Shown in pieces: positions 9,239-18,854 of a stretch of 64,000 nucleotides of DNA; positions within the stretch are counted from its first letter, which is position 1, and each line of letters starts with the position of its first letter. Position numbers and translations under genes: made by a program. The DNA lies in NCBI GenBank assembly GCA_019635715.1, contig JAHBYY010000005.1, positions 1-64,000 of the forward strand, in the 5' to 3' direction. The notes below the pieces were generated by a model. It worked only from the letters and a program-made list of their open reading frames with translations, had not been told where the DNA came from and did not search any database. This DNA comes from Rhizobiaceae bacterium. GTDB taxonomy: Bacteria; Pseudomonadota; Alphaproteobacteria; Rhizobiales; Rhizobiaceae.

Positions 9239-9315
9239 TGGCGCGAGTGACGGGGCTCGAACCCGCGACCTCCGGCGTGACAGGCCGGCACTCTAACCGA
9301 CTGAGCTACACCCGC
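9239..9315 (-). tRNA. tRNA-Asp (GTC)
   Basis: 77 nt fold as a complete cloverleaf on the minus strand. The acceptor stem is GCGGGTG/CACTCGC with one G-T pair, there is a D-loop TAGCTCAG, and the anticodon stem is CCGGC/GCCGG around loop CTGTCAC, giving anticodon GTC (Asp). The T-arm is GCGGG-TTCGAGC-CCCGT. The terminal CCA is encoded in the DNA. It is divergent from tRNA-Val, 232 bp away. Confidence 0.97.
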
Positions 9316-9547
9316 GCAGGACAGCGTCAGGTGTGACGCCGTCAGTGGCCGCTCGATTAAGCGGTTCGCCAAAGTGTGTCAAGCGCTTGAACACACATCG
9401 CCGTGGAAATGATGACGGGTTGCAAGGCATTGCAAAACGCAGTCCGGGGAAGGTGCTTTTTCGCACCGCAACGCCGTCCGCCTGCCGCTTGCGGCGGCCG
9501 CCGAGCCATCTTGCGCAGACAGTCCGAAACGCCTAAACGGCGGTCGG

Positions 9548-9623
<76 letters not shown>

Positions 9624-10065
9624 TTTTCCTCATCTCACGGCAGTTCTACCCCGCCGGCCTGGGAGACCGAAAACCGTCCGCATGAGGTCGATTCCCGTTC
9701 AGCCCTCGACTTCATGCAGACGATTTTCGGGTTCTCGGGCAGACGGAGTAAAACTGTCCCCGGCACCTACGTCCTCTCCACCGCGAACTTCATGAGCCGA
9801 CCTCGGGTTGTCCGGCAGACGGGGTATCGCGTCGCGAACGCCTGCGATGTGCCGGCGACAGCCTGGGCCGCGGCCACGTTCGGGTTCGAAGATTCTCGCC
9901 CTCCCTCCACCAATTCTCTGCCCCGGATGGACGCGGCTCAGGAGTTCAGCGAAGCGCGCCTGTCACAGCCCCTGGGCGGTCGCAGCGGGCGGCTCGGGTA
10001 GTCGGCGGGAGGCGCCGCGCCTGCCTCGCTCGAGGTCGGCGCAGCGCCGGTGCGGGGTATTGCGC
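9624..10065. other. Non-coding stretch downstream of tRNA-Val
   Basis: 442 bp between tRNA-Val and the end of the binding-protein gene, with no supported CDS; apparent frames are continuations of unrelated neighbouring frames. At 9885-9916 a 'GGTTCGAAGATTC...CTCCACCA' stretch superficially resembles the 3' part of a tRNA, but the T-stem does not pair. Such a stretch could be the scar of an integrated element; no integrase or matching att copy is seen here. Confidence 0.5.
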
Positions 10066-11712
10066 TCAGGCCTGTTCGAGCCAGACTTTCTGCAGATCCA
10101 TCTGGAAGGTCTGGTGAACGCCGTAGTTCTTCACCTTCGTGCCCGAATGGCTGTAGAGCTTCTGCCAGAATGGCTGGATGATGACGCCGGAATCCTGAAG
10201 GATCGTCTCGAGGTCCTTCATCACCTCGCGGCGCTTTTCGACGTCGCTGAGCGACAGCGCTTCCTTCAGCTTGGCGTCGAAGGTCGCGTCGGAATAGGCG
10301 CTTTCGTTCCAGGCCTCGCCGGTGCGGTAGCCGAGCGCCAGGATCTGCACGCCGAGCGGGCGCATGTACCAGATCGTCATCGAGTAGGGATATTTCGTCC
10401 AATCGTTCCAGAAGGTGGAGCCGGGCAGCACGGTGCGCTTCACCTTGATGCCGGCGTCGCGCAACTGCGCGGCGATGGCGTCGCCCGTCGCCTTCTGCCA
10501 GTCGTCCTCGATGGTGATCAGCTCGTGTTCGAAGTCGGCCTGCCCGGCCTCCTCCATCAGCTTCTTGGCGCCTGCCGCGTCGCGCGTCTTCTTCGGCAGC
10601 GCATAGTATTCGGGATGGATCGGGCTGACGTGATGGTTCTCGCCGACGTCGCCGCGTCCGTTGTAGCCGAGATCGAGCACGACCTTGTTGTCGACCGCCA
10701 TCTGCAGGGCGTTGCGCACGCGTTTGTCGTCATAGGGCTTCTGCGTGACGTTGGTGCGGGCGACGAGCGTCGTCGCCGTAGCGACCTCCGACTTGGTCAG
10801 GCCGATATTGTCGAGGATGTCGATGTAGTCGGACGGCGTCTCGAAATTGATGTCGATCTCGCCCGATTCGAAGGCGTTCACCGTCGCCGAGAAGTCGGTG
10901 CCGTAGTCGATGAACTCGACGGAATCGAGCAGTGCCTCGCCGCCCCACCATTTGCCGTTCTCGCGCCGTTTCACCACCGCCTTGGTTCCGGTCTCGTAGG
11001 AGACCAGTTCGAACGCACCGGTGCCGATCGGCTTGCTGATCGGATCGTCGCCGGAATAGCTGCGGTGAACGACGAGGGCGGGATAGTCGGTGAGGTTCGG
11101 GATCAGCGAGATGTCCGGTGCGCCGAGCTTGAGCTGAACGGTGTGATCGTCGACCTTGACGATGGCGCCGTCCCTGGCCTTGCCGGTCGCCTCGTCGATC
11201 AGGCCGCCGACGCGGGCTGCCATCGAGTTGCCGGACACGTTCTTCTCGCACCACCGGTTGAGGTTGTAGATCACGTCCTCGGCGGTGAAGGCGTCGCCAT
11301 TCGTCCAGGTGATGCCCTGGCGGACGTGCAGGACATATTCGGTGGCGTCGTCATTGACCTCCCAGCTTTCGAGCAGGACGGGTTCGAAGGTGAACTCCCG
11401 TGTATAGCGCACCAGCGGTTCGAGCCAGGTGCGCGAGATGTTGGCGAGCTCCACCCAATCGTAGTTGCGGGGATCCTTCTGGCCTTTCACCGCCATGGCG
11501 ACCCGCAGCGTACCGCCCTTCGTCCCCTCCTGCGCCATTGCCGGGGTCGGCGCGGCCAACCCTGCCATGCTGTAGGCGAGGGCCGTCGAAGCGCCCATGG
11601 CGCTGGCCATTGCGAGAAATTCGCGCCGGTCGATGCGCCCGCTGCGCGCCTCCATTGCCATCCGAGAGATGGTCTCCGGGACGCAGTCCCCATTGCTTCT
11701 GAAATATCGCAT
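10066..11712 (-). CDS. ABC transporter substrate-binding protein, family 5 (peptide/opine type), Tat-exported
   Basis: A 548-residue periplasmic binding protein of the SBP_bac_5 (DppA/OppA) family. A long N-terminus carries a twin-arginine signal '[20 protein letters not shown]' near residues 27-46 and a cleavage-like 'TPAMA-QEG' near residue 60. The mature region starts '[20 protein letters not shown]' and includes '[21 protein letters not shown]', the usual family signature. No permease or ATPase gene follows, so it is an orphan in this window. It is the last of three minus-strand genes with the DgcA-like and MttB-like enzymes, suggesting it delivers their substrate (for example a betaine), which is inference. 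A GGGAGG site 5 nt before the ATG supports the start. Confidence 0.88.
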   Translation of the reverse strand: MRYFRSNGDCVPETISRMAMEARSGRIDRREFLAMASAMGASTALAYSMAGLAAPTPAMAQEGTKGGTLRVAMAVKGQKDPRNYDWVELANISRTWLEPLVRYTREFTFEPVLLESWEVNDDATEYVLHVRQGITWTNGDAFTAEDVIYNLNRWCEKNVSGNSMAARVGGLIDEATGKARDGAIVKVDDHTVQLKLGAPDISLIPNLTDYPALVVHRSYSGDDPISKPIGTGAFELVSYETGTKAVVKRRENGKWWGGEALLDSVEFIDYGTDFSATVNAFESGEIDINFETPSDYIDILDNIGLTKSEVATATTLVARTNVTQKPYDDKRVRNALQMAVDNKVVLDLGYNGRGDVGENHHVSPIHPEYYALPKKTRDAAGAKKLMEEAGQADFEHELITIEDDWQKATGDAIAAQLRDAGIKVKRTVLPGSTFWNDWTKYPYSMTIWYMRPLGVQILALGYRTGEAWNESAYSDATFDAKLKEALSLSDVEKRREVMKDLETILQDSGVIIQPFWQKLYSHSGTKVKNYGVHQTFQMDLQKVWLEQA

Positions 11713-11771
11713 GCGTTCCTCCCCTTGGTTCCCTTGTCGTTCGGACTGCTTTCGCCGAAGAACTTCGCTTC

Positions 11772-13826
11772 CTAGATCCTCAGCGCGAAGCGGATGCCGT
11801 CGTAGATCGCGGCGTGGATGTTGCGCGACGCGACCGCGTCGCCGATGCGCAACAGCGTGAAGGCTCCCGCTGCGTTGGTATCGGGAAAGATGTCGCCGCC
11901 GGTCACCAGCCTGTCGTAGTCGACGGCTCCGAGATTGCGGGAGTGCGGCTTCAGCGCCAGATACAGCTCGTCGAGCGGAGCGGTGCCATGCTCGGCGACG
12001 ACCTGGTCGACAGGGCGTTCCTCGCGATAGCTCTTCGAGAAATCGGAGCCGAGGGTGGCGACCAGGCGATTGCCGTCACGGCGGAGCGATTTCAGACGCG
12101 TGTTGATGGTGATCCGCACGCCCTTGTCCTGAAACGTGCGCATGTAGGGAACATGGTTCATCCCACCCATTTCGGGGGCGAAGAAGCGTTCCGGCGACAC
12201 AAGTTCCAGTCGCGACCCGGCATTGGCGATGAATTCGGCGGCGCCCATACCCTGATGTCCGCCATTGTCGTCGTAGAGCAGGACGTTCTCGGCGGGTTTT
12301 ACCGCGCCCGACAGGATGTCCCAGGACGACACCAGGAGATCTTCACCCGCCTCGAGCGGCGGAGTCTGCGGCAGGCCGCCCGTCGCGATGACCGCCACGT
12401 CGGGCGACAGCGAGGCCACGTCCGCCTCCTCGGCCCAAATATCGTAGCGCATCTCGACGCCGAGGCGCTCAAGCTCGGCGAGGCGCCAGTCGACGATGCC
12501 GATCAGCTCGCGGCGGCGCGGGTTCTGCGTGGCGAGGCGGATCTGCCCGCCGGCCTGGCTGGCGGCCTCCAGCACGGTCACCGAATGGCCGCGCTCGGCA
12601 GCGACCCGGGCGGCCTCCAGTCCGGCCGGGCCGGCACCGACGATCACGACGCGCTTCAACGGACCATCGGAGCGCGTGATGATGTGCGGGATCGAGGCTT
12701 CGCGGCCGGTTGCGGCATTGTGGATGCACAGCGCCTCGCCGCCCTCGTAGATGCGGTCGAGGCAGTAGGTGGCGCCGACGCAGGGACGGATGCGATGCTC
12801 CTGTCCAGCCAGCACCTTGCCGACGATATGCGGCTCGGCGATGTGCGGCCGCGTCATGCCGACCATGTCGAGCTTGCCCTCGGCGACGGCGTGGCGCGCG
12901 GTGGCCACGTCCGATATGCGCGCGGCGTGGAAGGTTGGGAACTTGGTCGCCGCGCGGATTTCGCCGGCGAAGTCGAGCGTCGGCGCGGAGCGCATGCCGG
13001 TGATCGGGATGACGTTCGTCAGCGATGCATCGGTCTCGATCGTGCCGCGGATGATGTTGAGGAAATCGAACTTTCCCGACGAGGCCAGCCGGCGCGCGAT
13101 CTCGATGCCTTCGGCCCTGGTGATGCCCTTGTCGGCATCCTCGTCGGCGACCATGCGGATGCCGACAATGAAATCCGGACCGACGGCGGCGCGCACCGCG
13201 TCGATGACGCGCCAGGTGAAGCGCAGGCGGTTGTCGAGCGAGCCGTTGTAGTCGTCGTCGCGATGGTTGGTCAGCGGCGACCAGAATCCGTCCATCAGAT
13301 GGCCGTAGGATTCGAACTCGATGCCGTCGAGGCCGGCGGCCTGCATGCGCTGCGCCGCGCTGGCATAGTCGGCGATGATGCGCTCGATGTCCCACTCTTC
13401 CATCGTCTTGGGGAAAGCGCGGTGGGCGGGCTCGCGGACGGGCGAGGGGGCCAGCACCGGCAGCCAGTCCGCCTTGTTCCAGCCGGTGCGGCGGCCCAGA
13501 TGCGTGATCTGGATCATCACCTTGCAGTCGTACTCGTGGCACTGGTCGGCGAGCTCGCGCAGCCACGGCACGATCTCGTCCCGGTAGGCGTGGAGGTTGC
13601 CGAACGCCGCCGGACTGTCGCGGCTGACGATCGCCGAACCGGCGGTCATCGTCAGGGCGATGCCGCCCTTGGCCTTTTCGGCGTGGTAGAGGCGGTAGCG
13701 TTCTTTCGGCATGCCGTCTTCGGAATAGGCCGGCTCGTGGCTCGTCGACATGACGCGGTTCTTGAGCGTCAGATGTCTGAGCCGGTAGGGCTGGAGCAGC
13801 GGGTCTTTGGCGAGATGGACGTTCAT
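11772..13826 (-). CDS. DgcA-like NADH:flavin oxidoreductase (probable N-demethylase subunit)
   Basis: A 684-residue two-part flavoprotein. Residues 1-345 form an Old Yellow Enzyme TIM barrel; residues 393-684 form a FAD/NAD-binding domain with the dinucleotide motif GAGPAG at 397-402. Between them lies the iron-sulfur region of the TMADH family, but the usual C-x2-C-x3-C-x11-C reads C349, A352, C355, C367: the second cysteine is Ala. From memory the same 'CVGA-YC-DR' pattern and the ending '[17 protein letters not shown]' occur in DgcA, a subunit of dimethylglycine demethylase. No DgcB-like partner is present in the window. It is adjacent to an MttB-like methyltransferase gene. Start 13826 is chosen for the GGGAGG 7 nt upstream and the conserved N-terminus; the frame is open to 13919. 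Substrate is inferred. Confidence 0.85.
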   Translation of the reverse strand: MNVHLAKDPLLQPYRLRHLTLKNRVMSTSHEPAYSEDGMPKERYRLYHAEKAKGGIALTMTAGSAIVSRDSPAAFGNLHAYRDEIVPWLRELADQCHEYDCKVMIQITHLGRRTGWNKADWLPVLAPSPVREPAHRAFPKTMEEWDIERIIADYASAAQRMQAAGLDGIEFESYGHLMDGFWSPLTNHRDDDYNGSLDNRLRFTWRVIDAVRAAVGPDFIVGIRMVADEDADKGITRAEGIEIARRLASSGKFDFLNIIRGTIETDASLTNVIPITGMRSAPTLDFAGEIRAATKFPTFHAARISDVATARHAVAEGKLDMVGMTRPHIAEPHIVGKVLAGQEHRIRPCVGATYCLDRIYEGGEALCIHNAATGREASIPHIITRSDGPLKRVVIVGAGPAGLEAARVAAERGHSVTVLEAASQAGGQIRLATQNPRRRELIGIVDWRLAELERLGVEMRYDIWAEEADVASLSPDVAVIATGGLPQTPPLEAGEDLLVSSWDILSGAVKPAENVLLYDDNGGHQGMGAAEFIANAGSRLELVSPERFFAPEMGGMNHVPYMRTFQDKGVRITINTRLKSLRRDGNRLVATLGSDFSKSYREERPVDQVVAEHGTAPLDELYLALKPHSRNLGAVDYDRLVTGGDIFPDTNAAGAFTLLRIGDAVASRNIHAAIYDGIRFALRI

Positions 13827-13890
13827 GGGAGCGCCTCCCGCTGGGGGTGCAAAGGTCCGTCGAAAGAGCTGATCAGGGCAACGCTGTTGC

Positions 13891-13992
13891 TTCGACCCCC
13901 ACCCCTTACCCCTCCCCACAAGGGGGAGGGGATTTCTGAGACGTATATGCCCCCCTCCCCCTTGCGGGGAGGGGTAAGGGGTGGGGGTCGAA
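13891..13992. repeat. 37-bp inverted repeat (intergenic palindrome)
   Basis: Two 37-nt arms (13891-13927 and 13956-13992) are reverse complements with one mismatch. The 28-nt centre begins with GGGG and ends with CCCCCC and so extends the hairpin partly. Arms are built from C-rich runs such as ACCCCTTACCCCTCCCC. It lies between the MttB-like and DgcA-like genes and would be transcribed as a very stable hairpin in their mRNA. It has no transposase and resembles dispersed palindromic elements of rhizobial genomes. Confidence 0.9.
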
Positions 13993-14062
13993 GCCGGTCA
14001 TGCACTTGGATCGATGCCTTGCCTGGTGCGATCGTCATCGTCACTGGGGCGTCCGTTTCGAA

Positions 14063-15616
14063 TCAGCTTACGGTATCGGGTAGGGCGTTCTCGCGCCTCG
14101 CGATGAAGTCGCGCAAACCTTCCGCGACACCCTCGTCGAGCCTGGGCTCCTCGTAGTCCTTCAGCATGTTGCGGGCCTTCTCGCGGCCGCGCGTGTCGTG
14201 ATCTTTGGCGCCTTCGGCATTCCACTGCTCGAAGGAATTGAAATCCATCAGCGTCGGCATGAAGAAGGCGGTCTCGAAATGGTCGAGCGTGTGCTGCGTG
14301 CCGAGGAAGTGACCCTGCGGCCCGACCTCGCGTACCGCCGCCATCGCGTCCTTGAAATCGTCGAAGGACAGTCCGCCGGCATATTTGTACCAGCCGACGA
14401 GCTGCTCGCAGTCGGTCGCGAACTTGGAATAGCCGCAGGTCAGGCCCGCCTCCAGCCAGCCGGCCGAATGCCAGATGTAGTTGGCGCCGGACAGGATCGC
14501 GGCGTGCATCAGCATGTTGGACTCGTAGCCGGCCTGCGCATCGTTGAGCTTCGAGCCGACGTGGAAGCCGGAGGTGCGCCACGGCAGTCTGTATTTCCGC
14601 GCCAGCGCGCCCATCAGATACATCATCTGGGCGGCTTCGGGGGTGCCGCCCATCGGCGCGCCGGTCTTCATGTCCACGGTCACCATGAACTGTCCGTAGA
14701 GCTGCGGCGAGCCGGGGCGGATGAGCTGGGTGAAGGCCAGGCCGGCCAGCGCTTCGGCATTGACCTGCGCCACCGATCCGACCGCAGAGGCTGACGTCGA
14801 CGCGCCGCACAGCGCGAAGGGCGCCAGGATCAGCGGCTGGTTGTGACGCGCGTACACCTTCATGGCGTCGAGCATGGTGGCGTCCCACACCAGCGGCGAA
14901 TTGCAGTTGGTGATGGAGACGAGGACCGGGTTCTCTTTCACATAGTCGTCGCCGAAGACGATGCCGGCCATCGCCATCGTGTCCTCGGCGCGATCCTTGG
15001 AGGTGACGATGCCCATGAACGGCTTGTCGGAATGCTTCAGCGCCGAATGGATGATGTGGAGATGCCGCTTCGGCACCGCGATCTCCATCGGCTCGCAGAT
15101 GATCGAGCTGGAGGAATGCAGCGCCGGCGACATGTAGGCCAGCTTGTGAAAGTTGTTCAGGTCTTCGAGCGTGCCGTAGCGGCGGTTGCCGTCGAGATCC
15201 CGGATATAGGGCGCGCCGTACATGGGGATGAAGATCGAATTCTTGCCGCCGACCTTCACCGTGCGTCCCGGATTGCGGGCGTTCAGCGTGAATTCCGAAG
15301 GGATCTTGGCGACGAGTTCCATCAGCAGGGCGCGGTCGATGCGGACCCGCGTGTCGCTGACGTCGGCGCCGGCCTGCTTCCACATGGCGATCGCTTCGTC
15401 GTCGCGGAACTCGCAGCCGACGTCCTCCAGGATGGCCAGCGACTCGTTGTGGATCAGTTCGATCGCCTCGTCCGGCACGATGTCGTAGACCGGAATCTTG
15501 CGGACGAGCGTCGGGAAAGAGGCGACCGGCGCGCTGCGCACCGCCTTGCGCCCAAGCCGTCCGCCGCCGCGGCGGTGGGTTGGCGTCTGGTCCGTCGCCG
15601 CGATCGTATCCGACAT
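14063..15616 (-). CDS. Trimethylamine methyltransferase (MttB) family protein, non-pyrrolysine
   Basis: A 517-residue member of the MttB superfamily. The family includes pyrrolysine-containing trimethylamine:corrinoid methyltransferases and non-pyrrolysine betaine methyltransferases such as MtgB. Visible pieces are 'EAIELIHNESLAILEDVGCEF', 'KIPSEFTLNARNPGRTV', 'GGTPEAAQMMYLMGALARKY' and 'NMLMHAAILSGANYIWHSAGW'. The frame runs uninterrupted with no internal TAG, so it cannot contain pyrrolysine and is more likely to act on a quaternary amine. No cognate corrinoid protein (MttC type) is in the window. Together with the DgcA-like gene just downstream it suggests betaine to dimethylglycine to sarcosine chemistry; that pathway is inference. 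A GGGAG site lies about 12 nt before the ATG. Confidence 0.88.
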   Translation of the reverse strand: MSDTIAATDQTPTHRRGGGRLGRKAVRSAPVASFPTLVRKIPVYDIVPDEAIELIHNESLAILEDVGCEFRDDEAIAMWKQAGADVSDTRVRIDRALLMELVAKIPSEFTLNARNPGRTVKVGGKNSIFIPMYGAPYIRDLDGNRRYGTLEDLNNFHKLAYMSPALHSSSSIICEPMEIAVPKRHLHIIHSALKHSDKPFMGIVTSKDRAEDTMAMAGIVFGDDYVKENPVLVSITNCNSPLVWDATMLDAMKVYARHNQPLILAPFALCGASTSASAVGSVAQVNAEALAGLAFTQLIRPGSPQLYGQFMVTVDMKTGAPMGGTPEAAQMMYLMGALARKYRLPWRTSGFHVGSKLNDAQAGYESNMLMHAAILSGANYIWHSAGWLEAGLTCGYSKFATDCEQLVGWYKYAGGLSFDDFKDAMAAVREVGPQGHFLGTQHTLDHFETAFFMPTLMDFNSFEQWNAEGAKDHDTRGREKARNMLKDYEEPRLDEGVAEGLRDFIARRENALPDTVS

Positions 15617-15667
15617 GCTCTCGCTCCGCTCCCTGGGCGGATCGACGCTGCGGATGTCGATCCGTCC

Positions 15668-16636
15668 TCAGGCTTTAGGAGAGCGCCTGCGGGCCGGCTG
15701 TTCAAGCGAAATAGGTAGCCGGCTCGCTTGAGTTGAACTCAATGATCCAAGAGCGACCAGCCAGTCCTTGACCAGTTCCGCCTGCGGGCTGAGCGGCCGC
15801 CGCGCGCTCCAGGTGACGAAATTGGACTGCGGCGCGACGATCTCGGCGTCGCTCACACGCACCAGCGTGCCGGCCTCGATCAGCGGTTCCACCAGCACGC
15901 TCCAGCCGAGCGCCACGCCCTGGCCGCTGCGCGCCGCCTGCATGGCGATCACGTAGCTGTTGAAGCGGCGCACATTGAGGCGCGGGTCGGGAAAGCCGAC
16001 GTCGCGCAGGAACTCAGCCCAGGTCGTCCACGCCCAGTCGGGTCCCTCGACCGACAGCAATTGCAGATGCGTGAGTTCAGCGACAGAGTTTACCGGATAG
16101 GCCTTGGCGAAGGCGGGACTGGCGACGGGGAAAATCCGGTCCTCGTAAAGCTTGGCCGAAAACTCGTCGGGCCACTCGCCGTCGCCGTAGCGGACACGCA
16201 GGTCGACGTCGGGCCGGTCGAGGCCGCGCGGATGATCGGAGATGACGTGGTCGACGACGATGTCGGGATGCAGGTTCCAGAACGAACCCATCCTCGGCAT
16301 CAGCCAGAGATTGGCCATGGCCATGGTGCTGCCGACCGTCACCACCGCCTGCCCGCCGAAGGATCTGATCTGGCGGAAGGTCGAGGAGATGCGTTCGAAC
16401 CCGTCGCGCAAGGCCATCGCCATCGCCTGGCCCTCACGGGTCAGTTCGACGGCGCGGTGACGGCGCAGGAACAGCGGGCTGCCGAGTTCTTCCTCCAGCA
16501 TGCGGACCTGGCGCGAGATGGCGCCCGGCGTGACGTTCAATTCCTCCGCGGCCTTGGTGAGGCTCAGATGGCGCGCCGCCGCCTCGAATGCCGCGAGGGC
16601 GATGAGCGAGGGGAGGCCATAATATCTGCGGACCAT
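15668..16636 (-). CDS. LysR-family transcriptional regulator, GcvA-like
   Basis: A 322-residue LysR-type regulator. The N-terminal winged HTH ('HLSLTKAAEELNVTPGAISR' and 'RMLEEELGSPLFLRRHRAVE', residues 23-62) is followed by a periplasmic-binding-protein-like effector domain ending in 'WSARRPLSPQAELVKDWL', as in GcvA-like regulators. It lies upstream of the minus-strand MttB-DgcA-SBP genes and is divergent (210 bp between starts) from the second TMADH-type flavoprotein gene, the typical placement of a regulator acting on a divergent promoter. The effector is unknown; a methylated amine or glycine derivative is a guess from context. Confidence 0.88.
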   Translation of the reverse strand: MVRRYYGLPSLIALAAFEAAARHLSLTKAAEELNVTPGAISRQVRMLEEELGSPLFLRRHRAVELTREGQAMAMALRDGFERISSTFRQIRSFGGQAVVTVGSTMAMANLWLMPRMGSFWNLHPDIVVDHVISDHPRGLDRPDVDLRVRYGDGEWPDEFSAKLYEDRIFPVASPAFAKAYPVNSVAELTHLQLLSVEGPDWAWTTWAEFLRDVGFPDPRLNVRRFNSYVIAMQAARSGQGVALGWSVLVEPLIEAGTLVRVSDAEIVAPQSNFVTWSARRPLSPQAELVKDWLVALGSLSSTQASRLPISLEQPARRRSPKA

Positions 16637-16846
16637 GCGACTGCTTTCGGCGTGCGCGCAGGCGAAGCGGGCCCTGGCCGGAACCCTTCGCTTGCCCCCA
16701 GCTCAACCGGCGGGGAATTTCATTCAGGTTGACTATTAGCCGCGCTTGCCCGCCGATGCGCAACGGCCGTCTTCATCGGTGAGGACGACATAGTCGCAAG
16801 TACCATTCGCATCGGCCATCTGCCGGTGCTCTCAGGGAGGGCGCTC

Positions 16847-18829
16847 TTGGCTGATCGGACGTTCAAGCGGCTGTTCACGCCGGTCACCCTGCGCGGCAAG
16901 ACGCTGCGCAACAGGATCGTTTTCGGAGCGCACACGGCCAATATGGCGGTGGAAGGCCTGCCGACGGAGCGGCAAGTCGCATACTACGCCGAGCGCGCCA
17001 TCGGCGGCGCCGCGATGATCGTCGTCGAGCCGGTGCCGGTGCATGCCGCGGCGGTGCTGACGCGCGGCAACTTCCGCCATGACGACGACGGCATCATTCC
17101 GCATTTCCGCAAGGTGACGGAGGCGATCCGCGGCAACGGCGCGGTGGCGATCCAGCAGCTCTACCATGTCGGGCAGCACGGCGATTCGGACAACTCGTTC
17201 CATGCCGGCTGGTCGCCCTCCGGCCTGCCGAGCTACCACGATTCCGACGGCTCCCACCGGATGACCGAGGCCGAGATCGAGGAGACGATCGACGGCTTCG
17301 TCCAGGCGGCGCGGCGCTGCAAGGAGGCGGGATTCGACGGTGTCGAGGTGTGGGCCGCCTATCACGGCATGCTCGACCAGTTCTGGACCCCTTGGTCGAA
17401 CCGGCGCGACGACCGCTGGGGCGGCAGCCTCGAAAACCGCACCCGCATGAGTCGCGAGGTGATGACGCGCATTCGGAAACTCTGCGGCGAGGATTTCATC
17501 GTCGGACTGGCGGTCAACGACGACGAGGACGTCAAGGTCGCACTCAAGCGCGAGGCGCTGGCCGAGATCGTCGATCTGCACGACCGCGACCATCTGATGG
17601 ACTATGTAACCTGCGGATCGGGCAGCTATTTCGATTTCTACAAGATCATTCCGCCCTTCGTGTATCCCGAGAAGCTGGGGGCCGATCTGTCGGCCATCCT
17701 CAAATCGACGGTCCGTCACGCGCTGGTGACGGCCGAGAGCCATATCCGCACGCCGGAGAATGCCGAGGCGGTGCTGAGCGAGGGCAGGGCGGATCTGGTG
17801 TCGATCGTGCGCGGCCAGATCGCCGATCCGCACCTCGCCAACAAGGCCGCCGCCGGTCGCCCGGAGGACATCCGCGGCTGCCTGTCGTGCAACCAGATGT
17901 GCTGGGGCCGGCGCTCGCGCGACTACTGGATAAGCTGCGTCATCAATCCGTCGGCCGGCCGCGAGTGGGAATGGGGCGGCGACCGGTTCACGGCGGCCGA
18001 GAGGCCGAAACGCGTCCTTGTCGTCGGCGGCGGGCCGGCCGGCCTGGAGGCGGCGCGGGTCGCTGCGGAGCGCGGCCATCGCGTCGTGCTTGCGGAAGCG
18101 TCGGACCGGCTGGGCGGGCAGTTCAGGCTCGCCGGAATGCAGCCTCGCCGCGCGCAGATCCTCGATCTCATCGACTGGTACGAGCGGCAGCTCGGGCAGT
18201 TGCAGGTCGAGATCCGCTACGGGCAGTATGTCGAGGCGGAGGATGTCGCGCGCGAGGGCGCGGACCATGTGGTGATCGCCACGGGCTCGCTGCCGCCCGA
18301 CGGGGCGTTCCAGCGGGCATTGCCGCAGTTCGACGAATTGCCCGGCGGCGGGGCGGTTATGTCCGCCGAGTCTGTCATGGCGCGCGAGGCGCGGCCGGGC
18401 AGGCGGGTCATCCTGCTCGACGACGGCGGCAACTGGAAGGGCTGCGGTACGGCCTGGCGGCTGGCCGAGGACGGGCACGAGGTGACGCTGGTGACGCCCG
18501 ATGCGCTGGTCGGCAAGGAATTGCAGCGCATGGCGGTCGACCTGCCGCTGCGCCGCGCACTGGCGAAACTCGGCGTCCGTTCGGTGACGGAAAGCGCGAT
18601 CGTCGGCTGGGACGGAAAGGTCGCGAAGGTGGTATCGCTGCTCGACGGCAGCGAGAGCGAGATCGAGGCGGATGCGCTGGTCTACGCCGCCACCGGCATG
18701 GCGCAGGACGGGCTGGCGATCGACCTCATGGCGCGCGGCATCGCGTTCACGGCGATCGGCGACTGCACCGCGTCGCGGCAGGCCGCATTCGCCATCCACG
18801 ATGGGCGCAGGATCGGCCTGTCGCTCTGA
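16847..18829 (+). CDS. TMADH-type FMN/4Fe-4S/FAD oxidoreductase
   Basis: A 660-residue enzyme of the trimethylamine dehydrogenase/dienoyl-CoA reductase family. Residues 1-330 are an Old Yellow Enzyme barrel with 'AYHGMLDQFWTPWSNRR' and 'WGGSLENRTR'. C345, C348, C352 and C364 give the full C-x2-C-x3-C-x11-C 4Fe-4S site; GGGPAG at 394-399 starts the FAD/NAD domain. Unlike the neighbouring DgcA-like enzyme, all four cluster cysteines are kept. The start is read as TTG at 16847 because AGGGAGGG lies 6 nt upstream; a GTG at 16826 is in frame but has no ribosome site. It is transcribed divergently from the LysR gene. Amine N-demethylation or dehydrogenation is likely from family and context; the substrate is unknown. 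Confidence 0.85.
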   Translation: MADRTFKRLFTPVTLRGKTLRNRIVFGAHTANMAVEGLPTERQVAYYAERAIGGAAMIVVEPVPVHAAAVLTRGNFRHDDDGIIPHFRKVTEAIRGNGAVAIQQLYHVGQHGDSDNSFHAGWSPSGLPSYHDSDGSHRMTEAEIEETIDGFVQAARRCKEAGFDGVEVWAAYHGMLDQFWTPWSNRRDDRWGGSLENRTRMSREVMTRIRKLCGEDFIVGLAVNDDEDVKVALKREALAEIVDLHDRDHLMDYVTCGSGSYFDFYKIIPPFVYPEKLGADLSAILKSTVRHALVTAESHIRTPENAEAVLSEGRADLVSIVRGQIADPHLANKAAAGRPEDIRGCLSCNQMCWGRRSRDYWISCVINPSAGREWEWGGDRFTAAERPKRVLVVGGGPAGLEAARVAAERGHRVVLAEASDRLGGQFRLAGMQPRRAQILDLIDWYERQLGQLQVEIRYGQYVEAEDVAREGADHVVIATGSLPPDGAFQRALPQFDELPGGGAVMSAESVMAREARPGRRVILLDDGGNWKGCGTAWRLAEDGHEVTLVTPDALVGKELQRMAVDLPLRRALAKLGVRSVTESAIVGWDGKVAKVVSLLDGSESEIEADALVYAATGMAQDGLAIDLMARGIAFTAIGDCTASRQAAFAIHDGRRIGLSL

Positions 18830-18854
18830 CGCGAGCCGTTGTCGATCTCGGATT

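Noticed and set aside
9885-9916. tRNA-like 3' fragment (GGTTCGA...CCACCA)
   Set aside because: The T-stem does not pair and no other tRNA arms are present; no integrase or att partner seen.
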